64,000 bases of DNA, taken from positions 295,426,364 to 295,490,363 of the forward strand of contig CM046877.1 of the NCBI GenBank assembly GCA_025667525.1, written 5' to 3'. Positions 11,565 to 23,737 of this stretch are shown here, piece by piece. Made by a program: the position numbers and the translations under genes. Origin of the DNA: Glebionis coronaria. Lineage: Eukaryota; Streptophyta; Magnoliopsida; Asterales; Asteraceae. The notes below the pieces were generated by a model that was not told the DNA's origin, did no database searches, and worked only from the letters and a program-made list of their open reading frames with translations. Positions within the stretch are counted from its first letter, which is position 1, and each line of letters starts with the position of its first letter.

Positions 11565-13841
11565 CCCTAAAACAACTCTCTAATGGCGGCCAAGTGAAAT
11601 TCTATTTTCCCTTGCTTAAATTCATTCTGTTAATTCCTTTAGTCGGTTTGATTCACTATATAACGTGTTATTAAATTCGCTGGCTGTGCTTTAAACTGTT
11701 CTTTGGGTTCGTGGTATTGTTTTTTAGTGTAGGGTGTCGTTTATGATTCTCTTAGCTTAAATCTAATCTGCCTATCTTTTAGTCGGTGTGATTCACTCCC
11801 TACGTCTTTTAATACTCATTTGTGGTGCAATTGATAGAATATAGGGATTGTGGTTTGTCTTTTTCATTAAGGGTTGTGAATTGAGCCACTTTTATTATTC
11901 TACAAGTAACCCATTGTCCCTACTCACATTGAACTTTGTGATAGCTTCGTGGATTACTTTTGGTTTCTTTATGAATTGCTCATCATTGTTTATTAGAGCA
12001 ATCATGAAGGTTAGCTAGGAGCTGTGTCATCTTGCTGTTTGGAGCCCAATATAGGGTTTCATTTATTTTATTTTTGTCTTCTACTGTGTTCGTTATTGGA
12101 TTAAGTGGGTGTGGGTTTTGAGAGATGTCGGCAGGGGATAATAACTTGGAAGGTTTTGCTAGTCATGTTAAAAATATTGATGGTAAAGTAGGGAAGGAGG
12201 GGGTGATCAGTAGTGCTAAGATGGATCTGAGAGAAAAGGCTGTATTACTCAATAATATGCAGCCTTGTACGATTGATGTGATTGGTCAGGTTTTTGGGAT
12301 ACCACTACACATGGTGGCTGAAGTTCGTGAGCTCAAGCACAATTTAAAGTTGATGAAATTTGTTGTCTGTTCATTGATTTCCAGTGAACGATTGAGGGAG
12401 ATCTATATTTGTTTGTGTGCATATGAAGCTGAGTTGATGATCAAGGCGGGTGGTTCGAATGATGCAAGTAATGATTGTGTACAGTCAATTGAGGATATTA
12501 CCGCTGATTTTTCTAAAAAAATGGATACGCTTGCTTCTATTTGTAGTACTAGTGCAAATGAAAAGGAGCAATCCGCTGATAATGGTATTTTTCGTCAATT
12601 GGTGTCAGAAAATGTTTTTGAAGGTGTTAACGTCTCTATTCCTCGTAAAGTGGTTCAGAAGGTCAGTCATCGTCTTGAACATACTCTTTATGGTTACTTT
12701 ATTGGAAAGAGAATGGCGTTCCCGGTTGTGGATTATTATGTTAGAAACAACTGGGTGAAACATGGGTTGACACGGATCATGATGAACTCTAAGGGTTTTT
12801 TCTTTTTCAAATTCAATTCACTTGCTGGTTTAGAAGCAGTTTTAGACGAGGGCCCGTGGTTGATTCGTAAATCTCCGATCATTCTCAAAAAATGGTCGAT
12901 GGATACTAGGTTGATTAAGGAAGAGTTGACTCGTATTCCTGTTTGGGTAAAATTAAATGATGTTCCTATTCAAGTCTTTGAAAAAGATGGAATTAGTTTG
13001 ATTTCTTCTTTTATTGGAAAACCTGTGATGCTAGATTCCTACACTAGCTCTATGTGTAAGGAGTCATAGGGGCGGAGTAGTTTTGCCAGATGCTTAATTG
13101 AGATTAATGCTGAGGCTGACTTTGTGGATGTTGTTACCATTGGTGTCCCTTCTCTTTCGGGGGAAGGTTTTACAAAGGAAACTATCCGTATTGAATATGA
13201 ATGGAGATCTCCTAGATGTGCTGAGTGTAAGAATTTTGGTCACTCTCTTGATCAATGCTCTAATAAGGTGGTTGTTTCTCCTATAGTTCTTCCTGCTAGT
13301 ATTGGTCCATCTATTTCCAATGATGGTTTCTAAACGGTCACCAAACAAAGAGAAAGATGACGAAATCTATAAAGGGTGGTAAGTTTACTGGTCCATCGGT
13401 TCAGCCGAATGTCAAATTTGTTCCTAAAGCTACAATTAGTAACCCGACGAAGGCAGTGACTAATGCAAAGACTGTTTCTTTGCCCAAGTTGAAGTCTGAT
13501 AAGTCATCATCAGGTGTTGGGCTATCTACATCAAATCCTTACTTTGTGTTGGATCACAATGATGAAGATGACGAGGTTGAAATGGTGTATGATGAAACAA
13601 CTAATTTATTCTCTAAAACAAATGTAGGTGGAAATTCCTTCACGGCAGCTGTTAGTTAGTTTGGTTCATTTCGTTTTGTACTAGGTTTTTTGTTAGTGTT
13701 TATGGCTTGTCATAAGCACTAGATCTAGATGTTTATCAAGCTGTTTAGCTTGAGGTTAATATGGTACTTTAGCCACATTCCATCTGTACTTTACTATTTT
13801 TTTGGTTAATCTATTTACCGGGGAAACCCATTACCAAAAAA
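11565..13841 (+). mobile_element. LINE-like (non-LTR) insertion with ORF1 only
   Basis: The LTR texture (AAGCCCA, GGCCCATTTAA phrases) stops near 11560 and resumes after 13845. In between is a leader, a DUF4283/zinc-knuckle ORF and a 3' tail CGGGGAAACCC followed by ATTACC and A6 (13836-13841). No reverse transcriptase follows the ORF: only about 180 bp separate it from the tail. The 5' boundary is approximate. TATTTAAGCCCA occurs at 11373-11384 and again at 13846-13857 and could be a target duplication, but this phrase is common in the LTR, so I do not rely on it. Confidence 0.6.
12125..13659 (+). pseudogene. DUF4283 and zinc-knuckle protein (LINE ORF1 type)
   Basis: Starts MSAGDNNLEGF. Residues from about 178 hold the DUF4283 pattern (GYFIGKRMAFPVVDYYVRN, GFFFFKFNS, GPWLIRKSPIILKKW, IPVWVKLNDVP). 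A TAG at 13067-13069 replaces the Trp expected after MCKES; the same frame then reads GRSSFARCLIEI and reaches a knuckle CAECKNFGHSLDQC (13217-13258, CX2CX4HX4C). The frame closes at 13331. The last part (13357-13659), with acidic DHNDEDDEVE and a C-terminal FTAAVS, is in another frame. Known: plant L1-type LINEs carry such RNA-binding ORF1 proteins. This copy is dead. Confidence 0.8.
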
Positions 13842-14902
13842 TATATATTTAAGCCCACTAAAATAGCCCATTAGATGTTTAGCCCATTTAATGAGCCCAT
13901 ATAAAGTTTGAATGATAAAATAAAAATCTTTATAAAAAAATATAACTTATAAAACTTTTTGGATGAAAATGACAATTAATGAAGCTTAAGGACTAAAACT
14001 ATAACTTATTAAACTTGTTTTGATAAACTAGTAAACACAAGGACTAAAAATGTAAATATCCAAAAGTCTAGGGTTTAATAAATACTATCCGTGGTAAATT
14101 AAACCCTAGGGACCATTTTGGGAAGTTTCTAAAAGTTGTTTTGTCATTTTAAAACCCTAAGGACTATTTTTGTAATTTGTGAAACTTAAAGAAGCCCTAG
14201 GGGCTGTTTTGTAATTTTAGTAAAGTTACAAAACCTAGATATAAGTAGGGGGACTAAATCTGCCATAAGCTGAAACTTTAACAAGCCCTAGGTACTAAAT
14301 ATGTAAAACCCGAAAATTTTACTTGTTTAAAAATATAGAGGGACTAGTTTTGCCATATTTCGAAACATTAATAATCCCTAACCTTAAAAATCTATTTTAA
14401 TTATAATAAAACATAATTAAAATACTTAGACCATAAGAATTAAAGTATAAATTCTTAAGTTTTAATTATTTTATAAATATTAAATTAATTTATGGAAACT
14501 TTAAAGTTAAATAAAATATTATATTTTATATATTTTTTTTAAATATTTATATTTACTTTATGAAGTAAACTGTATAAACAATTATGAATATGTATTATTA
14601 AAACATGAACTCATATACTTTTAGGAAATAAAATTATATGAACGTTGAATAAATTGAATACCAATATTTAAGTAAAACACCTTACATTTACTTAAAATAT
14701 GAAACTTTCTAATAAGTTTAAATGGATGATTATAATACATGAACTACAAACGTAAACTAGTATTTTAAGTAGAATTTTTATGTTTACTTAATAAAATTTA
14801 ATAATAAATGAGTGGCTATAATACATGAACGGAGAATGTAAATTAATATTTTAAGTAAGACATCTTTTGTTTACTTTATTATGAAATTATATACAAATTA
14901 AT

Positions 14903-15908
14903 ATGTGTTATAAACGTAGACTGATATTCTAAGTAAGACATTTTGTGTTCACTTAGAAATGAAACTTATGTAAATAAGTTTAAATGAATATTGTTGATAC
15001 TTGAACTACGATTATTTAGATAAATACCGTAACATAAATGAACTGACTAAAATCTGTATAAGCATACATATACGTTCCTTGTACGATCTATTAAGACTGT
15101 AATATTTGATAGGCATAACTTTGGTGTGAGCTTTATTTGGATATTCGTATTAAACAGCTATTGCCTACTCCCAGGTGAGTTTACAGCCCCATATAAACTA
15201 TTGATAAAACTTTCCCTTTTTGGGAAAGAGAATATGCAAACATTTAATGGACATAACGAAATTGTATAACCCTGACTATGATTGATTATTATTGGAACTG
15301 TTAAATTGTTGTAAATCGCCCAAATGTTATAAATAGATCTATTAGGGATTAACCATCCCCGTTTGGGTGAGTAATGCTCACTGTGCCTTGGCCGGGACAA
15401 CAGACGTATACCATGTTGGAACTGGAATTGGTGTCTTTTTGTAAGACACTACGTCCTCATCTGTTGAGGACTATGGAGGTTCAGCTTCAGTTTCTAATAA
15501 TAAACAAATGTTATCTACATTTTAGTGAGAATGCTTTGTGCATTGTCACTTCTATGCTTAATGTATGTCCAAACTAATAAACTGTTAAAACCAGTAAATT
15601 CACCAACTTTATGTTGACCCCCTTTAGTATGTTTTGCATAGGAATATGAAGTTAGTACGTGGTGTGTGCATGGTCTCCAACATCTTAGAAATCTGCATCA
15701 TAGGACTCGTCAGGGGTTCTATTTGGGAAAAAATAATCAATCTGCCTTTGTCATGTTGAGGACAATTTTATTAAATTTTTTTAATAATCATGTAAACTAA
15801 TTTGAATAACTCTTTATCTTATGCTCTATGGACTATATGCTATCGATCCACCCTTGTGACATCTCCGTGGATATTTCCAAATATTTTGACCCTACCCGGG
15901 GTGTCACA
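14903..15908 (+). repeat. Copy of the 3494-4498 LTR segment
   Basis: The end of the G1 3' LTR is aligned with the 5' LTR remnant. The match starts at ATGTGTTATAAACG, which fixes where the copia element split the 5' copy. Confidence 0.9.
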
Positions 15909-18339
15909 ATATATAAGCATGAATGGAAGGACTGAAATGAACAGATAATAATTACTACAGTTGAAAGTCTGAAAAATCAAAATATAGTGGAAACTGTTTA
16001 TATTTTGAAAACTTAATTAATATTTAATAATAAATTAGATTACTACTTCATAAAACTGTAAACATGCATATACCGTATTTTAAGTGCCAAGAGCTTATAT
16101 AAATCATGTACTGAAACAACGTATGCTTGAATACATAGAGGGGTGACCTCGTCATGCTGTAGAGGGGTGACCTCTAAATACTGTGCTGGGTGGAGGGATC
16201 AGCTCCAATGTGAAGGATGTAGAGCACACACCACATTTACCTGATAAACTGTAAACTATAGCCTAGGATGCACCCATACGCCCCACTAATAATACTAATA
16301 AAATGGCCAAGCTGAACTGAGTGGAACGCTGCGGGATATCACTCTCCCGCAGGTGAGTCATGACATCGGTGCCTCAAGTGTCATGGTTACGGTACCTCCG
16401 TAACTAGTACTACTGACTGGTCATGCTTGTATATAAGGCTCAGGCAATTTAACTTAATTAAAACTGATTTCTGATAAAATATAACATATAATTGGGGAAA
16501 ACATTTGGCTGCAGACGAGGAATCCTAATCATGCATAGAAAGGAAGTCCTTACTGAAAGGACGGGAAATCCGTACCTCGTGTCCAGTAACTGACTGCAAG
16601 AATACAAGTAGAACTCCTACTCAGACTTCACGCGAGCTATATAAATAAAAGGCGCGAATAAGCTAACTAATATTCGTCTATTTAATTTACTGTTCTTATT
16701 GGCTTATCATTTATTTATTTTATTTTATTTCTAGAAATCTGTATGCATATTAACTGATGATTCTGAACTTAAAATAATTCTTGCAATATTAATGACCTAA
16801 AAATGAATACAATACGAACGTATTCTGACATGATATTAATACTATAATAAATGACTTGCAAATAATACGAAGTTTTCCAACTTATAAAGTTTAAAAATCA
16901 TTTAATTCATATAATAAAATTATAACCTTTTACAATATTAAAAACAAAACTATATTAATTTAATTAATTTAAAAAATAATTTAAAACATTTATAAAACTT
17001 ATAATAAAAAGGTATAAAATAAAGATCTTCGTTTTATATGTAAAGTTTTATATTCCGAACCAACTGAGATATCCCCCATCTCGGTCGCACTAAAACAATT
17101 AACCAACTATACAAAATCTGCCTATATGAATTAGTGACAGAAATCTGTGTCGCTATAAACAGTGTGACTAAAACTGGCTCAAAACTGTCCCTAGAAACTG
17201 TCACTTAGAATCTGCGACAGAAATTTTTGTCGCTAATCTGTCGCTAAAGTCATTTTAAAAGCTGTTATTTTCTGTCCAAATTTAACCACTGATTTTATAT
17301 GAGATCCCCACTGATTTAGGTAAAGTTCCCGCTGATTAGTTGTATGTTCCCACTGCTTTCACTACTATCAAACCCAAACACCCGCTTATTGTATGTACCC
17401 ACTGTCCAGCAAACCAAACACCCATGTTGCACATCAAACACCCCCCCTGGCGGTTGTTTTCTACTGTCGTTACACCCACAGCCCCAATTGGGGTTTGTTT
17501 CGGCCTGACCACCAAAAGAAATCACCGAGACCATATAGGTCTCGGCTGTGTACACTCAAATCCCACCGAGAGTTAATATAACTCTCGGTTTTCGTGCAAA
17601 AACATCAAACCCAACTGATTTAAATGGTTTTAAAGAATTCGTGATCAAAGGGAAAAAAAGAGCGGTTTACCTTGCACCTGATGTTAGGACGAATGAAGTA
17701 CTAATCACTTGCTAACAAATTTCTCGAAGCCCTTTTTTTTCATTGTTCTTTATGTCAGCAGCCACAAGAGGAAAAACACGTAACCCTAGTTCTTTTTTTC
17801 CTTTCTGTTTTTGTTGTTTGTACGTGAGAAAAGAGGAACGGGGGTTTACCCCGTTTTTCTTTGTTAGTAAAATGGGCTGAAGGCCCAACTTCCTTTTCTT
17901 TTTTCTATAGTAAGCGACCCATAAAACCAAACACACTTTCTTTTTTGTTTTCATGTTTAGATAATTTAACGCAATGATCGTGTTTATTTTCCCGTGTTTG
18001 AATTTTCTGAAAACGTAATACTCTTTCTGTAAATATATAGTACATTCGTAATACGTTCGTAGTGTTCTTCTGAATTTTAATAATTATTTTCTGAATAATT
18101 ATCTTTTATAATATTTAAATAATGCCTAGTGCGTAATTACTCTTGACGTTTAATTATTTCTGTATAATAAATAATATATACGTAATATTTTCTGAGACTA
18201 AATAATTATTTTCTGAATAATTATTTTGTTATAGTATTTAAATAAACTGGGACTGCATATTTATTGTTTACGTTTAATTAAATTTAGAGCTGAGACTACG
18301 CGTATTTAATATTCGAAGATTTTAAATACGGGGTTTACA
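15909..18339 (-). repeat. G2 3' LTR, cut by G1 at its left edge
   Basis: It aligns with the other copy from 23252. On the minus strand it starts TGTAAACCCCG at 18339. About 330 bp of its 3' end (equivalent to 22919-23251) lie left of G1, outside the window. It contains three CCGAG-armed inverted repeats (17064-17084, 17525-17545, 17566-17588) and a GCGACA/TGTCGC pair near 17213-17233. Confidence 0.8.
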
Positions 18340-18440
18340 ATTCTTCCCCTCTAAAAAATAATTCGTCCTCGAATTAGAAATCTGATAATCTTGGGGTTTT
18401 ACAATTCTCCCTCTCTAAAAGGAAAATTCGTCCTCGAATT
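18340..18440 (-). other. Duplicated polypurine tract and LTR edge of G2
   Basis: On the minus strand the block CGAGGACGAATT, then AGAGRGGRAGAATTGTAAA(A)CCCC, occurs twice. The copy nearest the LTR leads into the true LTR start at 18339. The other lies about 75 bp upstream and copies the purine tract plus the first LTR bases. Confidence 0.7.
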
Positions 18441-18618
18441 AAAGGTAATAAAAGCTGATGGGGTTATAAGGACTGAAAGGACACATAAGTTGAAAAGACA
18501 TGTAAGCTAAAAGGACATGAACGCGACATGACTGAAGAAGACATGGAACGTAATCATGACTAAAAGAACATAACTGAATTATGAAAGGAATAGGATGAGA
18601 AGTCCGGATGGACTCCTC

Positions 18619-18646
18619 CGTTTCGAGTGGCTTCCCACTCGAAACG
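18619..18646. repeat. Perfect 12-bp hairpin
   Basis: The arms CGTTTCGAGTGG and CCACTCGAAACG flank a CTTC loop. It lies about 280 bp inside the element from the 3' LTR. Confidence 0.9.
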
Positions 18647-18829
18647 ATTCCTTCAAAGGTCTAAACATATTGACAATATTGGTTCTGATGACCCTGTCCT
18701 GACCATGCTGAAAAGTTTCTGGGTCCATACCTAAGATGGGTTTTCTGAATCTGATAGAATGAATAAACTATGTCATGTAGTATGCATGAAACAGTACGTA
18801 TAAAATATCCTGAAAACGTAACATTTATA

Positions 18830-19330
18830 TCTCTGAGCGAGCTGCTGAACATATAGGGACGAACTACGTGAACAATTGTGAACGTGCTACGTGAGCATCT
18901 GTGAACGTGGTTTGCGATCATCTGCTGATGAACGTTGGGCATGGAATATTCGTGAATGTGATCTGTGGAACATACTGTGAACGTGATACCAGACATATCT
19001 TGAACTATGCTGACTGAGGAGGGAATGCCAAACGATACGACATGAGACTGAAGCATCTGCCTGAGTATGGAAAAGTTGTGCTAAACTTGAGTCTGGTTTC
19101 TCAAGCTTTTTGTAACCGTATTCGGTAATAAACTGTGAAACGTGTATCACGAAATGGCACACGAAATTAAACGTGAACAATGTTACGAACGCTAACGTGA
19201 GCTTAAATCATGAGATATCACAAGACATGAACTGAAACAGTATCATACTACGAATGAGACGTAATCGTGGAAGTGAAAATAAACATGAGCGTAAAGTGGA
19301 CGTAAACATACACGTGATCGTGAACAGGAA
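18830..19330. repeat. Degenerate GTGAACGTG-rich repeats in G2
   Basis: The phrase GTGAACGTG/GTGAACAT recurs irregularly, about every 20-30 bp. Units are too divergent to define a consensus length by eye. Confidence 0.4.
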
Positions 19331-21000
19331 TTCTGTTTGATATGATGGTCGATGGAATGCCTTGAAATCGTATGTTTTACTACTAAATTTTCCGGAGTCC
19401 ACTACCGTATAATCCTTCCGGATTAAAGTAAACACGTAGGTTGGTTACATGGTCGGCAATGACTCAGATAGTATTATACTTTTTCTGAGTCTGTGGTAAA
19501 CTGATAGCAATCTCCATGGAGTCTTGTCTCCTTTCGGTCTAGAATTTCTACTGGTGGTAATAACTTGATAGCATGACGACGTTCTATCTTAAACCTGCTG
19601 GAATGGCAGGCATTAGATATCAACATAGCAGCCTCAAAGTGTTATACCGTTTCTATCAAAATTCCTGCCTGGAATTTTTTTTTTTTTTATTAATTTTTTT
19701 TTGGGTACATTCTGGTGGAACTTGAGTGAATATTCACGGGAAGGTATGAGTTCTGATAACTAGACCTTTACTAGAACAGGGTCTTGTGGAATACATAATT
19801 TGGTGCGGGTTCCCTTCTTTAGGCGTAAACTTAGTCATGGAAGGCTGATCATGAGAATTGTCTGCAATTTTCTGCGATAGCAGTCAACTGAGTTCTAGAA
19901 GTCTAGTACTTTAGCTACAGGCGTCGGTCTTGACCATCTGTTGATGGCCTTCACCTGCGCCGGATTTCTGAAATTTCTTTCTGCGAATTTAGGGTGGTTT
20001 AAAAGGCTACTTTGTTCATATGAAACTTACATCTGGAAAGCAGCGTAAATAATTTTCTCCTATCGGACATTCTGTACAACTGTGAGAGATGATTCTCTTG
20101 TACTCCTCTAGAATTTAGCTGATGAACTGTCATCAATGATTACACTGGCGATTTTGTCTGATAAGTCATGGGAAAATTTTATTCAAAAATTCCATACTAT
20201 AGTTGGAGCAAATGAAAACTTGGAAGTGTAAATCGAAAATTTAGAGAGACTATAACGTGTGCAAAGGCAGTCTTGGAAACAAAATGTTCTTTCTCTCACC
20301 ACTGATGGTAGCATGATCGAAAATTATTCTGAAAAATATGCTTTAGACATCGTAGCAAATCAGATAAACTTTCTATACGTTGGATGAAACATTGGTTAAG
20401 AATGGTGATCTATATAAAAAGAATTATCTTGTGGTCGATACATGATGTCATGATACCGGCCTTCTTCCTGGTAGACAGAAACGGTGTACTTCCTGATGGT
20501 GCACTAGGAGGAACAAAACTTCGTTTCGGTAACTCATGCAGCAAAGGCTGCCACTCTTTTAACTTAGCTGAAGCCTTGCAATAAAGAGTTTTGAAAACAG
20601 GTTCTGTTCTTGGGACAAGCTTGATGTTAAGTTTGGTCTCGTGGTTAGAGAGGAATTTCTAGAAACCTTTTGGAATGACATTTGAAAATTTCTAGAGAAA
20701 TCTGCTGATCATGAATTTAAGGAATTTCAAAAGTTTAGTCCTGACTGGTAGCTAGAAAGTCTTCAAAGCTATGGAATAATAAGTCGCGTGCTTATAAAGC
20801 AGAAACAATTTGTACTGATTTTCTGGCAGAAGTAAAATGAATATATTTGGATTTAGTAAGACGAATTTCGTCTTCAACTGGAAGGAAAAATTAATAAATA
20901 TAGGTGCTACTGTGAAGTCTTTTCCGGCTGGGAGATAGGTAATGCCTGATTTAAAATAAAACTGGCATGTGAACACGTGTAGTAAACATGGCAACTTTCA

Positions 21001-22900
21001 CTGAATGTGTTCGTCTGAATCTCACAGAACGAACACTACGTGTCTAACCTGGACAATACGCAAGTGGTAGTAACTAAATCGTTAATTGTCTGATTTATGC
21101 GTGGCATAACAAAACGGGTATACCCCCTTGGAGGGTACCCAGAATTACTGAGGATCTGATTTAGAAGGCATACTGGAGTTATACGTCTTGACTCGCGCCT
21201 TGAGAAGAATTCGTATGACATGTACCATGACTGGTATCTTGACACGTGTCTTCCAAAATGATACTTGAGACCTGTGTCTTGACTGGTGTCTTGACATGTG
21301 TTTTGGTAGGTGGATACGAGTAAGGTTGAAAATTTTCGTAAATGATAGGATTTGCGGACCGGTAGACTGTTGACCTCTGTATTTCTGGTCACCTCCGTTC
21401 CGGAGTTCCGATGGTTACTGACTGATTTAGTTATTAGCACGGTAGTTGTCACTGCTGTCTTGTCTCTCAGCTTTGAGACGGTCATTATCACAACCGTGAT
21501 TCATGTAACTATTCTGCTGAGTGGTCGGCTGGTTACTGGTTCTCACTCTTATGACTGAATGAATAGCTAAGTGACGTGTGACATCTAACTGAGAAGTAAA
21601 AGCATGAAATGAAATGATAGTGTCTGGTGGTTGGGGTTTATTCTTGTCAGAAATTTCAAGTTTATAGTTTTCGTCCTTGTTCTGAAGAGCCTTCATAGTA
21701 TAACCATCGTCAGAATCTTGAGAAGTGTTCAAGGTATCAGCAACATCAGCCTTTGTGAGATCTTCAAAGTGTTAGCAACATTAGTATCTAGTGAAATCTT
21801 CAACTCAAGAGCAACATTAACATCTGGTAGAATATCGGTAAGTGAAAACGTTTGAGATGGTTGAGGATCGATTAGCGATATCCATGGAGTAAGGTACATG
21901 GAGTACACCTGGAATACTGTACATGAAGTACAAAATGAATACTGCACATGGAGCATATCTGAGACACTGTACGTAGGGTACATATGGAATACTGTACATG
22001 GCACTAGTGGAAATTTTATGGGATTACTCGATACTGGTGTCAATTTCCTGACATGATCAAGGAAATAAAGTGGTTTAAACGGTAGTAAACTGAACTGAAA
22101 TGAGTAACCTGCGTAGGCTTAATGCTGGTTTGTATAGAGGTTCAAGAATATGATTAAACAAGATTTCAACAATGGTCAGCGTGACGACATGACTGATGAA
22201 GACCAACATGATTTATTATGAAAATAGGATTTTACAGTAACCCTTCTGTATCTTAGAATGAAAACATCATCACCTTGCTAAAAACGTAACCTCTTAAGGA
22301 GACATGAACTCAACCAGCATGAAAACGACATCCACGTGAGAGCATGAAACTTGACTGTTACCAGGAACACAAAAGTGAAGTCAACTGAGGTTTAACATCA
22401 ACTGATGTGGTGGCTATGGTTCAATCCACATAATTCAAAGGAGAAAACATGTGACTAAGTATGGGCGATTTTGGTTCGATCCGCACTTATCAAAACTTTA
22501 TAAAGGGTCATGATATGAGTAAAGGTGAACGTCTATGGTTTGGTTCACAATTCAATATTCAACTGAAAACATGAAAATTTTGACCTGAATAATGGTGAAA
22601 ATGTATGGCTAGTTCACCAATTGATATTCGACTGAAAACATGAATCTGACATGAGTAAGGATGAACGCCTATGGGTCGGTTCACCAGAACAAAATTCGCA
22701 GAAAAGCACATGCGACTAAATATGGCCAGTCCTGTACCAACCTTTTACTTAGTCAAAACTTTAAGAAAACTGACTGATAAACGAAGAAAAGTGACTGACA
22801 ATTGCATAAAAACATGAAAGATAACAACGCCAAAATCTGGGAAGTTCCTGGTGACTACTCACTAGCCACATGTCAAGTTTTAGAGCCTACAGGTCGAACT
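21001..22900. other. G2 5' internal region, no clear gene, several degenerate repeats
   Basis: No gag can be recognised on the minus strand. There are three repeat clusters. Near 21180-21310 the phrase CTTGACACGTGTCTT recurs about five times. Near 21890-22005 the phrase GGAATACTGTACATG recurs. At about 22510-22735 there are three imperfect units of 65-80 bp (ATGAGTAAAGGTGAACG, CTATGG, TTGGTTCAC, CTGAAAACATGAA). ORFs found here are chance. Confidence 0.45.
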
Positions 22901-22914
22901 TGTCTCTGATACCA
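22901..22914 (-). other. G2 primer-binding site
   Basis: The minus strand reads TGGTATCAGAGACA a few bases after the LTR end (GTGTTACA at 22919). This is close to the initiator-Met tRNA complement. Confidence 0.8.
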
Positions 22915-22918
22915 TAAT

Positions 22919-23737
22919 TGTAACACTCCACTTGGAAAAGTGGACCGTTACATGTATTTATGACGTGTCATCAAAGCATAAGGTAAATGTCCTAAAACAT
23001 TAACTGACCATAACGGAAATACCGGAATCAAACATCGGTAATCCAACACAAGCTCAAAACATTAAAAGTAAATACTGAAGGAATGGACTAAACAATGTCC
23101 AAATACGAACAGTAATGTAAGAAGTGCATAAGTAAGAAATCTAGATAGCTCCCTTTCGAATGCACATGCTCTCAGAATCCTAATAGTGTCTTGGTGTACC
23201 TGCCGTTAGAACATGAAAGAACTACGGCTGAGCATAACGCTCAGTGAACGGATATATAAGCATGAATGGAAGGACTGAAATGAACAGATAATAATTACTA
23301 CAGTTGAAAGGCTGAAAAATAAAAATATAGTGGAAACTGTTTATATTTTGAAAACTTAATTAATATTTAAAAATAAACCGGATTACTAATTCATAAAACT
23401 GTAAACATGCATATACCGTATTTTAAGTGCCAAGAGCTTATATAAATCATCTACTGAAACAACGTATGCATGAATACATAGAGGGGTGACCCCGTCATGC
23501 TATAGAGGGGTGACCTCTAAATACTGTGTTGGGTGGAGGGATCAGCTCCAATGTGAAGGATGTAGAGCACACACCACATTCACCTAATAAACTGTAAACT
23601 ATAGCCTAGGATGCACCCATACGCCCCACTAATAATACTGATAAAATGGCCAAGCTGAACTGAGTGGAACGCTGCGGGATATCACTCTCCCGCAGGTGAG
23701 TCATGACATCGGTGCCTCAAGTGTCATGGTTACGGTA
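22919..23737 (-). repeat. G2 5' LTR, left part (before the G3 insertion)
   Basis: It starts TGTAACACTCC next to the primer-binding site. It is split at CGGTA (23733-23737) by G3 and continues at 46567. Confidence 0.85.

Larger units (their letters stand above)
3494..15908 (+). mobile_element. G1: Ty3/gypsy element, plus strand, interrupted by COP and a LINE
   Basis: The 5' LTR remnant (3494-4498) matches the end of the 3' LTR (14903-15908) almost base for base, and both end in GGTGTCACA. The primer-binding site follows the 5' LTR, and a purine tract precedes the 3' LTR start at 9373. Internal coding is limited to an accessory ORF, gag and part of protease. RT, RNase H and integrase are missing, so the element is deleted or non-autonomous. 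The host sequence resumes at 15909 and matches 23252 onward, so G1 was inserted in a G2 LTR. The left part of the 5' LTR lies beyond COP, outside the window. Confidence 0.8.
9373..15908 (+). repeat. G1 3' LTR (about 4.2 kb plus a LINE-like insertion)
   Basis: It begins TGTAAAATCC after the polypurine tract and ends GGTGTCACA at 15908. Its last 1,006 bp match the 5' LTR remnant. The start is inferred from the TG and the preceding tract, because the 5' LTR start is not in the window. It holds a CT-rich stretch with short (CT)n near 9886-9899, repeated AGCCGTGGG phrases, and many AAGCCCA/GGCCCA phrases. The next five bases, ATATA (15909-15913), would be the target duplication. Confidence 0.7.
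18441..21000 (-). pseudogene. G2 pol remnants (RT and RNase H border)
   Basis: On the minus strand, IDDSSSAKF (about 20158-20131) matches the end of the RT active-site block FIDDILIYSK. Further along, AQVKAINRWSRPTPVAKVLDF (about 19957-19890), followed by a stop and CYRRKLQ, matches the RT/RNase H border KVEAI.[24 protein letters not shown] of gypsy elements. Frames between these blocks are broken many times. No continuous ORF above about 130 codons occurs. The plus strand holds a T-rich homopolymer run near 19676-19688. Integrase is not recognisable. Confidence 0.55.

Noticed and set aside
11373..13857. TATTTAAGCCCA as a LINE target duplication
   Set aside because: AAGCCCA phrases are common in this LTR, and the element texture seems to begin about 190 bp later, so the match may be chance.
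17712..17954. Lys-rich ORF on the minus strand of the G2 LTR
   Set aside because: It comes from T-rich LTR sequence, and the other LTR copy does not keep the same frame.
21036..21491. 151-codon minus-strand ORF in G2
   Set aside because: It spans a degenerate repeat (CTTGACACGTGTCTT), has no domain, and I expect it by chance at this length.
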